A stretch of DNA of 64,000 nt, taken from PNNG01 sp964577055. GTDB taxonomy: Bacteria; Bacteroidota; Bacteroidia; UBA7662. The translations under genes were made by a program, and so were the position numbers. This document shows, piece after piece, positions 1 through 8,472 of the stretch. The stretch is taken from assembly GCA_964577055.1 (NCBI GenBank), contig CAZNWC010000003.1, positions 193,999-257,998 of the forward strand, written 5' to 3'. The notes below the pieces were generated by a model. The model saw nothing but the letters and a program-made list of their open reading frames with translations, was not told the origin of the DNA and did not search any database. Each line of letters starts with the position of its first letter. Within the stretch, counting starts at the first letter, position 1.

Positions 1-1385
1 TTACCTGTTGTGGCGCTACGGCCTTTGCTGATGTTGATGTTCACCAAAACGGTTTTGCTTCTGAGGCTGTCTACCAATCCAGTATGTTTGATGGCAAGGT
101 CATAAGAGGCATGCACAGGAATGCCGGGATGATGCAAGCTGTGAACCGATGAAAACATGGCGTAAGGCTTAATGCTTCGGCGATAAACAAAATGCAAGGT
201 GTCGTACAAATTTTTCGCCGGCATGTTTAGCTGTACCTCGTCGTTTTGCCATTGCCAAACCTTTGTGGGTATTACCGTTTCTATGGCGTCGTTTTGCCGT
301 TCCTGGAGCCCGGCCATTGTTCCTGCCGCGCCTCTAAGGTTTACTTGTGCAGTAGCACTGTTACCATCGAAATCACTGACGATTAGCTCAAAGCCTTTTT
401 CTTCTCCGGCTTTGAGTTCTATCAAGCCAAAAGGCAAATGCATAGGAAGCATGCTCAGGAAGTTGCCCGACGACCTGAAGCACCGATAAATTTGCTCTTT
501 TTGAAGCATTTTGGCCTCATAGTCCATCACAGCATTGGCATATCGGGTTTCATCAAATTCGAAACGATCGGCCTTGAATTGATACAAGGTGTCGCTACCG
601 CTGCGCATGATGATTTGGTACAGCCCGTTGCGGAATTCGTTGCCGGTGTGTTTGTCCCAGCTTTTGAGTTGTAGGTACACGGGTCCGTGTACTTCGGGGG
701 TGCTAGTAGCCTTATACAAATTGCCATTTGATCGCTGTAGTGCTATTTTACGAGGCAATCGTGAGCCATTGACCTGCGCTTGTTCAGTGTAAGGTACAAT
801 CTCTATAAAATCGATTACGGGCGCCACCTGGTCGGCCACTTTGAACCCGAAATGACGGGGATTAATAACCGCCTCGGTTTTGGTATCGCGCACTTCAAAA
901 TGTAAATGAGGGCCACCACTGCCGCCCGTATTGCCACTGAAAGCGATGCGTTGTCCTTTGGTAACAGGGAGCTCGCCAGGAAAGAGGGCAATATCTAACT
1001 CAAATGATTTCTTATCGTAATGCTTTTTCTCTACCCATTCGGCAATCGGACTGTCGAAATTGCGCAGATGGGCATATACCGTTGTGTAACCGTTGGGATG
1101 GTCGATGTACACGGCATTGCCGTAGCCGTAAGCCGAAACCTTGATGCGGCTCACATGCCCCTCCGCTGCGGCATAAACCGAAAGTCCTTCTACCGAATTG
1201 GTTCGGATATCGAGGCCGCTGTGGAAGTGGTTGGTTCGCAGCTCTCCGAATGTTCCCGAAAGTTTCAAGGGTATGTCGAGCGGCGAGCGGAAGTAGTTGG
1301 TTGGGTAGTTTTGGGCCGCCACCATCAACTGCATGCCACAAAGCCCGATGGTGAGGCATCGGGCGAGTAGGGTTGCTTTTTGCAT
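1..1385 (-). CDS. M23 family metallopeptidase, C-terminus cut by window edge
   Basis: Reading minus from the ATG at 1385, the frame stays open to base 1, so about 461 codons are visible and the stop lies outside. It begins with a hydrophobic signal-like stretch, then a LytM/peptidase M23 core: HFHSGLDIR carries the first zinc-ligand pair (H and D, about residue 60) and GPHLHFEV the HxH pair (about residue 160). Such zinc endopeptidases cleave peptidoglycan cross-bridges in the periplasm or act as divisome activators when degenerate; here the ligands look intact. The roughly 300 residues after the core are not recognised. It starts one base after the stop of the LOG-family gene, so it is the third gene of a symporter-LOG-peptidase unit. 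Confidence 0.85.
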   Translation of the reverse strand, partial: MQKATLLARCLTIGLCGMQLMVAAQNYPTNYFRSPLDIPLKLSGTFGELRTNHFHSGLDIRTNSVEGLSVYAAAEGHVSRIKVSAYGYGNAVYIDHPNGYTTVYAHLRNFDSPIAEWVEKKHYDKKSFELDIALFPGELPVTKGQRIAFSGNTGGSGGPHLHFEVRDTKTEAVINPRHFGFKVADQVAPVIDFIEIVPYTEQAQVNGSRLPRKIALQRSNGNLYKATSTPEVHGPVYLQLKSWDKHTGNEFRNGLYQIIMRSGSDTLYQFKADRFEFDETRYANAVMDYEAKMLQKEQIYRCFRSSGNFLSMLPMHLPFGLIELKAGEEKGFELIVSDFDGNSATAQVNLRGAAGTMAGLQERQNDAIETVIPTKVWQWQNDEVQLNMPAKNLYDTLHFVYRRSIKPYAMFSSVHSLHHPGIPVHASYDLAIKHTGLVDSLRSKTVLVNINISKGRSATTG

Positions 1386-1386
1386 A

Positions 1387-2100
1387 TTAAAAATTCGGGC
1401 TGAGAACGTACTTGCTGTAGAAGTCTTCGATGTGGTCGACGGCTTCGTCGGCCGTATCCACGATTTTCAAGAGGTCGAGGTCATCGATGTTGATGTTGCG
1501 TTCCACTTCGTGCATGGTGGCTTTGATCCAGTCGATGAGGCCTTGCCAATAACTGCTTCCTACCAAAACAATCGGGAATTTCCCAATTTTGCGCGTCTGG
1601 ATGAGTGTTAAGGCTTCGAAAAGTTCGTCCATGGTGCCAAATCCGCCCGGCAATACGATAAATCCTTGTGCATATTTGATGAACATGAGCTTGCGCACGA
1701 AGAAATAGTCGAAATTGATGAGCTTGTCGCCATCGATGTAGGGATTGCTGAATTGCTCGAAGGGCAGGTCGATGTTCAAGCCTACCGATTTGCCTCCCGC
1801 TAGTTTGGCGCCTTTGTTGCCTGCTTCCATGATGCCCGGACCACCACCTGTGATAACGCCATAGCCCCGCTCGGTGAGCTTTCGGCCTATTTCTTCGGCC
1901 AGCAAATAGTATTTGTTGTCGGGCTTGGTGCGTGCCGAACCAAAAATGGATACGCATGGGCCAATGCGCGAAAGCTTTTCGAAGCCTTCTACAAATTCGG
2001 CAATGATTTTAAATATCTGCCACGATGAAGCGGCTTTAATTTCCGTCCAGCTCTTTTGTTCAAAAGCACCGCGGATCAATTCTTCTTTGTCGTTACTCAT
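1387..2100 (-). CDS. LOG family protein (TIGR00730, cytokinin-riboside-phosphate hydrolase-like)
   Basis: The 237-residue protein has the Rossmann-like nucleotide fold of the LOG family. It carries GGGPGIMEAGNKGA in the middle and the hallmark PGGFGTMDE loop that contains catalytic Arg/Glu positions in known members. Family members release the base from nucleoside 5'-monophosphates; the bacterial substrate is often unknown and old databases call them lysine decarboxylases. I chose MSNDKEEL at 2100 rather than the upstream ATG at 2139, because ATG at 2100 overlaps the symporter stop as ATGA, which suggests translational coupling. The next gene starts one base downstream. Confidence 0.88.
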   Translation of the reverse strand: MSNDKEELIRGAFEQKSWTEIKAASSWQIFKIIAEFVEGFEKLSRIGPCVSIFGSARTKPDNKYYLLAEEIGRKLTERGYGVITGGGPGIMEAGNKGAKLAGGKSVGLNIDLPFEQFSNPYIDGDKLINFDYFFVRKLMFIKYAQGFIVLPGGFGTMDELFEALTLIQTRKIGKFPIVLVGSSYWQGLIDWIKATMHEVERNINIDDLDLLKIVDTADEAVDHIEDFYSKYVLSPNF

Positions 2101-3548
2101 AGGGATACATTCATGCTGCTTTTGCTGCGGATCAGCCATAAACCGACGAAAGTAAGCAGCCCGTTTACAATCAATAGTTCAAAGCCAAATTTATAACCAT
2201 TTAGCCAGTTTTCGGCGTTTTGACTGAGGATGTAACTTAAAACGGGGGCGATTATTGCCGGTATAGGCACCCATCGGTCGCGTACTTGCCAAGGGGTAAA
2301 TAATCCGAAGGCAAAAAGTCCCAGCAGCGGGCCGTAGGTGTAGCCTGCCACGGTAAACAATTGGGTGATGAGCGAATCGTTGTGCAGCGATTTGAACAAT
2401 AAGATTTGAAGACCGATGAACACCGACATGCCAATGTGTACCCACATGCGGGTTTTGACAGAGCCTTTTTCGTTGCTAAAACCCAAGAAATCGACACAAA
2501 AAGAGGTGGTGAGGGCAGTTAGGGCAGAGTCGGCGCTGGAATATGCAGCGGCAATGAGGCCGATGACGAAGGTTATGCCTGCCAATGTGCCAAAGTGGTT
2601 GAGCGCAAGCATGGGGAAAAGCTCGTCGGCTTTGGTGGGCAATGCGATGCCATTTGCATCGGTATACAGGTACATGAGGGCACCCAAACTAAGGAAAAGC
2701 GCATTTACACCTACCAGCACCAGGCTAAACCAAAACATGTTTTTTTGGGCATCGGCCAAGCTGCGGCAACTGAGGTTTTTTTGCATCATGTCTTGGTCGA
2801 GGCCTGTCATGACAATGGTGATGAAGGCCCCCGAGAGGAACATCTTCACAAAATGTCGGGAATCATTGGCATCCCAGAAAAACAGCTGGCTGTAGTCGCT
2901 GTTGCCAATGAGCCCGGGCAATTCGGCCCAACTGCTGCCCAAGGCGCTGAGAATGGTGCCTATCGACAAAACCACCGCCAGCAGCATAAAGGCGGTTTGA
3001 AGGGTATCGGTCCAAATAATGGTATTGATACCGCTTCGGAACGTATACAACCAAATGAGCACAATGGTTGCCACCACTGTTGCCCAAAACGGGATGCCCA
3101 TAGGGCCCAACACAAAACTGTCGAGCACCATGGCCACCAGGTAAAGCCGGAATGATGAGCCAATGGAGCGCGAAAGCAAAAAGAATGACGCACCCGTTTT
3201 GTGGCTGTACGTTCCGAAGCGGCTGTTGAGGTAGGCGTAAATGCTGGTGAGGTTGAGGCGGTAATACAAGGGCAGCAACACTTTGATGATGACCAGATAG
3301 CCGAGAAAGTAGCCAAAAACCAATTGCATATAACTGAATGCTTGTTGGTTTACCGTGCCAGGGATGCTGATGAAGGTAACCCCCGAAAGGCTGGAGCCAA
3401 TCATGCCGAAGGCCACCAGGTACCAAGGCGACGATTTGCCAGCCAGGAAAAAAGCGGCATTGTCGCTTTTCCGACCGGTCAGTCGGGCAATCAAAATGAG
3501 CAAGCCAAAGTAGGCGGCTATGAGTCCAAGTATAAGCGCTGGTTGCAT
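2097..3548 (-). CDS. Sodium:solute symporter (SSS family)
   Basis: The 483-residue inner-membrane protein has about 13 hydrophobic segments and the typical SSS pattern: an N-terminal helix followed by GMIGSSLSGVTFISIPG, and a later TGLDQDMMQKNLSCRS loop characteristic of the bacterial SSS branch. It should couple Na+ entry to uptake of a small solute (sugar, sialic acid, amino acid or vitamin); the substrate cannot be read from the sequence. It is the first gene of a three-gene minus unit and diverges from recR across 60 bases. Confidence 0.9.
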   Translation of the reverse strand: MQPALILGLIAAYFGLLILIARLTGRKSDNAAFFLAGKSSPWYLVAFGMIGSSLSGVTFISIPGTVNQQAFSYMQLVFGYFLGYLVIIKVLLPLYYRLNLTSIYAYLNSRFGTYSHKTGASFFLLSRSIGSSFRLYLVAMVLDSFVLGPMGIPFWATVVATIVLIWLYTFRSGINTIIWTDTLQTAFMLLAVVLSIGTILSALGSSWAELPGLIGNSDYSQLFFWDANDSRHFVKMFLSGAFITIVMTGLDQDMMQKNLSCRSLADAQKNMFWFSLVLVGVNALFLSLGALMYLYTDANGIALPTKADELFPMLALNHFGTLAGITFVIGLIAAAYSSADSALTALTTSFCVDFLGFSNEKGSVKTRMWVHIGMSVFIGLQILLFKSLHNDSLITQLFTVAGYTYGPLLGLFAFGLFTPWQVRDRWVPIPAIIAPVLSYILSQNAENWLNGYKFGFELLIVNGLLTFVGLWLIRSKSSMNVSL

Positions 3549-3595
3549 ATCAAAATCGAATGGTGCCTGTTCAACCTAGGTAAGGACGAAGGTAG

Positions 3596-3603
3596 TATTT
3601 TTG
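3596..3603 (+). promoter_or_regulatory. Bacteroidota -7 box of recR
   Basis: TATTTTTG matches the phylum consensus TAnnTTTG and lies only five bases before the recR ATG, so the predicted transcript starts at or beside the start codon. Confidence 0.5.
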
Positions 3604-3608
3604 ACCCT

Positions 3609-4214
3609 ATGAATTTTCCTTCGCGCCTGATTGAAGAGGCAGTACTTGCATTTTCGCGTTTTCCGGGGATTGGCAAAAAGACGGCATTGCGGCTCACCTT
3701 GCATTTGTTGCGCCAGGATCCGGCCGAAGCCCAGGCCTTGGCCACTGCAGTACATCGGTTGACCACCGAAATTCAATATTGCCAAAAATGCCACAACATC
3801 AGCGACGCACCTTTGTGCCTGATTTGTGCCAACGACCGCCGCGACCATGGTTTGGTGTGTGTGGTGGCCGACATGCGTGATGTGATTGCCATTGAAAATA
3901 CCGGTCAATTCGGTGGGGTATACCATGTATTGGGTGGACTGATTACACCGATGGAAGGCATTGGTCCTCACCAGTTGAAGCTTGCGTCGCTCGAGCACAG
4001 GGCTGCCTCGGGTGAGGTGCGTGAAATGGTTTTGGCATTTTCGGCCACCATGGAAGGCGATACCACAGCTTTTTACATTGGGCGAAAATTCAAAGAAAGC
4101 GGCATCAAAATGAGTACAATTGCGCGCGGTATTGCCATAGGCGGCGAATTGGAGTATGCCGATGAAATAACGTTGGGCCGGTCGATCCAGCAACGCATTC
4201 CGTTTGGTCTTTAG
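3609..4214 (+). CDS. recR: Recombination mediator protein RecR
   Basis: The 201-residue protein matches RecR throughout. It has an N-terminal helix-hairpin-helix (FPGIGKKTALRL), a four-cysteine zinc finger (C58, C61, C70, C73) and a Toprim domain (CVVADMRDVIAIENT) with GGLITPMEGIGP. RecR works with RecF and RecO to load RecA at gaps and is a near-universal single-copy gene. The frame is open far upstream, but MNFPSRLIEEAV is the usual start of RecR in this phylum and a promoter sits directly before it. The last four bases overlap the convergent glycosyltransferase gene. Confidence 0.95.
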   Translation: MNFPSRLIEEAVLAFSRFPGIGKKTALRLTLHLLRQDPAEAQALATAVHRLTTEIQYCQKCHNISDAPLCLICANDRRDHGLVCVVADMRDVIAIENTGQFGGVYHVLGGLITPMEGIGPHQLKLASLEHRAASGEVREMVLAFSATMEGDTTAFYIGRKFKESGIKMSTIARGIAIGGELEYADEITLGRSIQQRIPFGL

Positions 4215-5881
4215 TCGAGTTCGAACTTGCGCTGACCGCGTACCACATACCAAGTGGTAAAGCGTCCTTGATCGCTGATGTATCCCCTGAATTGTTTTTC
4301 GATGCGGTAACCCAGGCCCATTTCTCGGGATACGATTTTTAGCTGGTCGAGATTGTCGTCGTTGAAGATGAGCAGTTGGCGTCGGTTTTCGAGGGCGGGC
4401 AACCATGCCAGCATATCATTGGCTTCTTCGTAGCGACAACGGTTGGCTGCCAAATAAAAGGGCAAGCTGGGCAATTGGAAATTTTGGGTAAGGATGACTT
4501 TTTCGCCGAAGCTGTTCAAGGCAGCAAAATGCGCCAAATCGCGTGTGGCCGATCGGGCGGGTTCCATGTGTGGCAGGATGCCTTGCCAAAAAATCCCGAT
4601 AAAGAGCAAAGCCTGCAGCATCATGGCCCTGAAGGCCCAGCCATAAGCATTGCGCAGGAGCAGCAATAGCACACCGATCGACAGCAGCAAGATGGCGAAC
4701 GATAAGGCAAAAGCCATGGGCAGGGCTTCGGGCGTAAAAATGAGGCTGCCTCCTACAGGTGTTTTGACCATGATGGGGAGAAATATAACCACCCCGGTGC
4801 TGATGAGGAAATAGAGTACGGCACCCAGTTGCAGGCTGCGTTGCTCAAGCAAGGCCTTGGGTTGCAGTTGCAACAAATAGCGGCTCATGAGCAGGGCTAC
4901 TGCCGGAAACGCGCCTACGGCGTAGGTAGGCAACTTCGATCCCATGGCTTCGTAAATGACCCAGCCGCTCACGCACCAGGCCAAGAGCAAAAAGGCATGG
5001 TGTTGCTCTTCTGTTTTGTCTTTTACCTGTTTGATGGCCAGCCAAAGGGCTGCCGGAAACAAAGCGACAAATGGCTGAAAAAAAACGAGCATAGTGCCCA
5101 GGTAATAGCCCGGAGGACCTGTTTGACCCAGTACTTCGGAAGAAACACGACGCACGGTGTACCAATCGATCATCCAGCTAAGAAAGGCCCCATTGTCGGT
5201 GAGCCAGGCCAAGCGGCCCCATAGCAGCAAAGGGAAGGCGGCAATGGGGTATAAAAACCAGGGATGAAACGACCAGATATGTTTCCGTTGGGGTGAAAAG
5301 AGCAAGGTAAGTCCCAATATGCCGATGGTGACAATCAGTATGGGTGGGCCTTTTACCAACATGCCGCCGGCCAAACCGATTACAAAAAGCAGTTGGTACT
5401 TTTTTCGGGGTGTATTAAAATAGGCCAGCAGCGAAAGCACTGCAAGGGTGGTGAAAAAGAGAAGATTGGCATCGGTTACCGATACTTTTTGCAAGAGGGT
5501 AATCAGATAATTGGCTGCCAGGATGTAGGCGGCTACTTTGGCTGTAGCAGGATTGTAAATGCGGGCCCCAAGGTATCTAACCAGTCCAATGGTGGCTGCT
5601 GCTGCTAATATAGAGGGTAGACGGAGGGCAATTTCATTGGCGCCAAAAAACAAAAAAGATACACTGATGGTCCAAAAATGCCAGGGAGTTTTGCGGTGGA
5701 TGTCGCTCCACAAAAAATCGGGAACCAGCCAATTGCCCGTGTGCAGCATATTCCAGGCAAATCCGCCGTAGGCGGCTTCATCCTGGTCCCATACCGATAA
5801 TTGCAATCCTGCCAACCAAGCCACAGCGAATGCTGCTAACCAAACCCATTTTTCGAAGGGCTTCTCGGGGAGGATTTTCAT
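4211..5881 (-). CDS. ArnT-like / family 39 membrane glycosyltransferase
   Basis: The 556-residue protein has an N-terminal helix followed by WDQDEAAYGGFAWNML, the acidic first-loop motif of GT-C enzymes of the ArnT/PMT type, then about ten more membrane helices and a C-terminal soluble domain of roughly 120 residues. GT-C enzymes transfer a sugar from a polyprenyl-phosphate donor on the periplasmic side, to lipid A in ArnT and to proteins in PMT. The acceptor here is unknown. It is the last gene of a minus unit, 12 bases after the TerB-like gene. Confidence 0.85.
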   Translation of the reverse strand: MKILPEKPFEKWVWLAAFAVAWLAGLQLSVWDQDEAAYGGFAWNMLHTGNWLVPDFLWSDIHRKTPWHFWTISVSFLFFGANEIALRLPSILAAAATIGLVRYLGARIYNPATAKVAAYILAANYLITLLQKVSVTDANLLFFTTLAVLSLLAYFNTPRKKYQLLFVIGLAGGMLVKGPPILIVTIGILGLTLLFSPQRKHIWSFHPWFLYPIAAFPLLLWGRLAWLTDNGAFLSWMIDWYTVRRVSSEVLGQTGPPGYYLGTMLVFFQPFVALFPAALWLAIKQVKDKTEEQHHAFLLLAWCVSGWVIYEAMGSKLPTYAVGAFPAVALLMSRYLLQLQPKALLEQRSLQLGAVLYFLISTGVVIFLPIMVKTPVGGSLIFTPEALPMAFALSFAILLLSIGVLLLLLRNAYGWAFRAMMLQALLFIGIFWQGILPHMEPARSATRDLAHFAALNSFGEKVILTQNFQLPSLPFYLAANRCRYEEANDMLAWLPALENRRQLLIFNDDNLDQLKIVSREMGLGYRIEKQFRGYISDQGRFTTWYVVRGQRKFELD

Positions 5882-5893
5882 GTCAATGCAGAC

Positions 5894-6247
5894 TTATTCT
5901 GTTTCGCCCCAAGCGTCAAAGAGCTTGTTGATGAAGATGTTTTCTTCGGGACTCAAAATTTGGTCGCTATTCACCAAATCCATCGCAACTTGCAAGAAGC
6001 CGGAACGTTCAGCAGCATTGCTTTGGCTGAAAAAGGCGTTCATGGCTTCGCGGAACTCCAACATTTTGAGGTCGTGCGAAAGCGCTTGCAGGCGCACCTG
6101 TTCCGATTGCATGGCGGCACCAATGGTTCTGGGGTCAAAACTTTCGCCCAGGTAATTTACAATAAGAGCATGTTCTTGTTCGAGGTGCTTTCCATCGACA
6201 TTGGCCAAGATCATGAGCATTTTATAGCCAGCGGTGATTTTGTTCAT
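5894..6247 (-). CDS. Small all-helical protein, possibly TerB-like
   Basis: This predicted soluble 117-residue protein is rich in helices. The pattern of a helix ending in ILANVDGKHLEQEH, then IVNYLGESFD, and a later DLVNSDQILSPEENIFINKLFDAWG near the C-terminus resembles TerB domains, where two acidic, metal-binding-like helices follow the same order. The resemblance is by eye only. I used the ATG at 6247 (MNKITAGYK); a GTG six codons upstream is the alternative. It sits between a HAD-type protein and the glycosyltransferase in one minus unit. Confidence 0.6.
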   Translation of the reverse strand: MNKITAGYKMLMILANVDGKHLEQEHALIVNYLGESFDPRTIGAAMQSEQVRLQALSHDLKMLEFREAMNAFFSQSNAAERSGFLQVAMDLVNSDQILSPEENIFINKLFDAWGETE

Positions 6248-6299
6248 GCTAATAATGATTTGCACTGCAAAAAAATAGTATTTTCAGCGCAATGAGAAG

Positions 6300-6740
6300 T
6301 TAATCTTTGAAAACTTCGATGGTTTTGGTCATGCGTACCAAATCGGTGAATTTTCCTTCGTAGCGGGTGGCCCGCACCATGTGGTTGTCGATCCAATGGT
6401 AATTGCCGCCACGGGGTTTGTTCATGAGCAGCCCGTGGTATTTGAATCCGTGTTTTTGCAGCCAGGTTTCTGTGATTTCGCGCAAATCTTCGGTACGCGA
6501 GGTAAAAAAGGTGATGATGTGGCCGGCATCATACCAGCGGTTCACGGTTTCGAGGGCATCGGGGAAAGGTGCGCAGCTGACCATGCGCTCAGGCGCTTCG
6601 TTGGGCACGTCTTCAGTAATGGTGCCGTCGATGTCGATAAGAAAGTTGCGCACCTCTTGTGGCAGTTGGGGACTGATGAGCTGGCCACTTTCGTCGTAGA
6701 CTTCGTGTAGGTGTTTATTTGGATCGGGGTTGTGGTTCAT
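6300..6740 (-). CDS. HAD-superfamily hydrolase-like protein
   Basis: The 146-residue protein contains NFLIDIDGTITED at residues 32-44, the HAD motif I with nucleophile and acid/base aspartates (D36, D38). Motif II-like FFTSRTEDLRE and a C-terminal HWIDNH with motif IV-like acidic residue follow. Close homologues in this phylum are often named phosphoheptose isomerase in databases, but the visible motifs indicate a small phosphatase-type HAD fold; the substrate is unknown. The start overlaps the end of the upstream gene by 26 bases, so the two are probably co-translated. Confidence 0.75.
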   Translation of the reverse strand: MNHNPDPNKHLHEVYDESGQLISPQLPQEVRNFLIDIDGTITEDVPNEAPERMVSCAPFPDALETVNRWYDAGHIITFFTSRTEDLREITETWLQKHGFKYHGLLMNKPRGGNYHWIDNHMVRATRYEGKFTDLVRMTKTIEVFKD

Positions 6741-7224
6741 TGGCGTTCGGAAATTTGAAGTGAACGATGCGCAATCGTCCGGGAGTTGTGGTTTTATAAG
6801 GCCTTGTGCTGCTGTAGAGCATCAGGCCTCCTGCTGTAAGCAAAAGAGCGCTGCTTCTGATGGCGCCTGTGGTGACGAGGGGCCTGGCACCGGAAGTCAG
6901 TCCGTTGATGGCCACCAAAGCCGGCCATATTACGCCGGCAATGGCCAGGTTAGCACCTCCTGCCGCCCGGGCGGTGCGTATTTGGCGAACGGCCAGGATG
7001 TCGACCAGAGCGATTTTTCGGCCCTCGTGCACCAAGCTGTCGGTAAGCAAGGCTTCGATTGCGCCGGCTTGCCAGCCATTTTGAGTTTTGAATTGCACAT
7101 CATCGCCCACAAAGAGGCGTAAACCAAGTTTGCCATTGGGTTTGTAGACCGATAGCTGCTCGCTTTGGGCATGGTGCAGCATGGGCAAACATAAAAACAA
7201 ACTTAGCAGGGTGAGCAACCTCAT
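6715..7224 (-). CDS. Secreted or envelope protein of unknown function
   Basis: The 169-residue protein begins MRLLTLLSLFLCLPMLHHAQS, a clear signal peptide. The mature part has a short beta-rich segment (VGDDVQFKTQNGWQAGAIEALL) and two hydrophobic Ala/Gly-rich stretches (about residues 90-135) that could insert into a membrane. I do not recognise a family. An upstream ATG at 7251 would add nine residues before the signal peptide and is less likely. It is the first gene of the unit that continues with the HAD, TerB-like and glycosyltransferase genes. Confidence 0.65.
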   Translation of the reverse strand: MRLLTLLSLFLCLPMLHHAQSEQLSVYKPNGKLGLRLFVGDDVQFKTQNGWQAGAIEALLTDSLVHEGRKIALVDILAVRQIRTARAAGGANLAIAGVIWPALVAINGLTSGARPLVTTGAIRSSALLLTAGGLMLYSSTRPYKTTTPGRLRIVHFKFPNANEPQPRSK

Positions 7225-7455
7225 TCCCCAAAAATAAGCAAAAGCCAACATCGGACTGCATCATTGGCAGCGAATTTTACTGCAGCTAATATTTGCAGAG
7301 AGAGGCTTTCCTCGAAGGGGCATGCTCATGGGTCGTGCGGTGCTTTTTGCGATGCTTGGCGCTAACATACAGCCGCTTTGGTGTAAACAAGTAGGCATTT
7401 TGTATAAAATTTGCAGCCTTTCAGCGATGCTTGAGGTTCTTTTGCGCTTATCCCT

Positions 7456-7463
7456 TACTTTTG
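7456..7463 (+). promoter_or_regulatory. Bacteroidota -7 box of the zinc-ribbon membrane protein gene
   Basis: TACTTTTG fits TAnnTTTG exactly and lies 12 bases before the ATG at 7476, giving a very short leader. It supports this small frame as a real gene. Confidence 0.45.
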
Positions 7464-7475
7464 GACTACTAGCCT

Positions 7476-7733
7476 ATGATTACTACACATGGTCCCCGTT
7501 ATTGTCCGGGCTGCGAAAAACCCGGTCGCTTACTTCCGGTAAGTAAAACCGTCACAAATCCGTTGTTTCGGAAATACCACTGTCAAAGTTGCCATTGGCA
7601 AGGAATCATGCTCAGGCCCTTCAAAAAACAAAGCCGTGCGGGTTTTTATGCATTTGTTGGTTTTTTGCTGCTGCTATTGGTTGTTGCAGGTGTTGGTTTG
7701 CTTGAGCTCCTCAAAATGCTTCCGGAACAATAG
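7476..7733 (+). CDS. Small zinc-ribbon, single-helix membrane protein
   Basis: This 85-residue protein has CPGC near residue 10 and CQSC near residue 37, a spacing typical of zinc ribbons. A basic linker follows (LRPFKKQSRAGF), then one strongly hydrophobic helix (about residues 57-77) and a short tail. By the positive-inside rule the ribbon should be cytoplasmic. I do not recognise a specific family. A consensus promoter box lies just upstream. It is convergent with the response regulator gene, with one base between the stops. Confidence 0.6.
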   Translation: MITTHGPRYCPGCEKPGRLLPVSKTVTNPLFRKYHCQSCHWQGIMLRPFKKQSRAGFYAFVGFLLLLLVVAGVGLLELLKMLPEQ

Positions 7734-7734
7734 A

Positions 7735-8472
7735 TTAATGCTTTAGTCGCGAGGGTGACACCCCGTAGAATTTCTTATAGGAATAACTGAAATAGCTCAG
7801 GCTGTTAAATCCTGTGGCTTGGGCAATGGCCGACAAACTGCCTGTATCTTTTTCAATCATTTTGCGAGCGCGTTCCAAACGGTATTCGCGGATGAGCTGG
7901 TTCAGGTTTTTATCGACAGCAGCCTTGAGTTTGCGCTGAATGGTTGACTTGCTCAACTGCATGTGGTTGGCGACCATTTCTACCGACAGGTTGTAGTCAC
8001 TCAAATTTTCATCGATGTACTGGATGATTTCGCGCACCATTTTTTCTTTCTTGGGTACAAAATCCTCCTCTTTGGTTTGCAAAAGCCCGCGTTTGAGCAG
8101 TTTATCGTGTTTTTCGATGAGGTTGCGAGCGCGCAAAAGCAATTCGCGTGCATCAAATGGTTTGGCGATGTAATCATCGGCACCTTCTTCGAGTCCTTCG
8201 AGTTTGGCATCGAGCATGTTTTTGGCCGTGAGCAGGACCACCGGGATGAGTTCGGTCACTGGATTTTCACGCACTTTGCGTAGCAAGCCAAAGCCATCCA
8301 GCTCGGGCATGATGACATCGGAAACAATTAAATCGGGTACCGTGCGCAGGGCTTCTTCAAAACCAAGGCTTCCATTTTCGGCGGCCAGTGCAGTATAACC
8401 GTCGGCTTCGAATAATTCTACAATGTTGTCGCGCAGTTGATGCTCGTCTTCAATGATCAATACTTTTTTCAT
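7735..8472 (-). CDS. Response regulator, receiver plus AraC-type DNA-binding domain
   Basis: The 245-residue protein has a receiver domain (residues 1-120) with acidic pocket E8/D9, phospho-acceptor D52 in IVSDVIMPELDG and K104 in YIAKPF. A linker follows, then an AraC/XylS helix-turn-helix pair (about 145-245) with SLSAIAQATGFNSLSYFSYSYKKFYGVSPS. It should act as a phosphorylation-controlled transcription factor. The start overlaps the stop of the histidine kinase gene as ATGA, so the pair is co-expressed. Its targets are not evident; no repeated operator was found upstream of the pair. Confidence 0.92.
   Translation of the reverse strand: MKKVLIIEDEHQLRDNIVELFEADGYTALAAENGSLGFEEALRTVPDLIVSDVIMPELDGFGLLRKVRENPVTELIPVVLLTAKNMLDAKLEGLEEGADDYIAKPFDARELLLRARNLIEKHDKLLKRGLLQTKEEDFVPKKEKMVREIIQYIDENLSDYNLSVEMVANHMQLSKSTIQRKLKAAVDKNLNQLIREYRLERARKMIEKDTGSLSAIAQATGFNSLSYFSYSYKKFYGVSPSRLKH

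Noticed and set aside
3201..3608. N-terminal extension of recR by 136 codons
   Set aside because: It is antisense to the symporter gene and lies upstream of the promoter box; RecR proteins start at MNFPS.
7322..7546. Frame of 74 codons before the zinc-ribbon gene
   Set aside because: It overlaps the better-supported frame at 7476, which has its own promoter box and conserved cysteine pairs; nothing else supports it.
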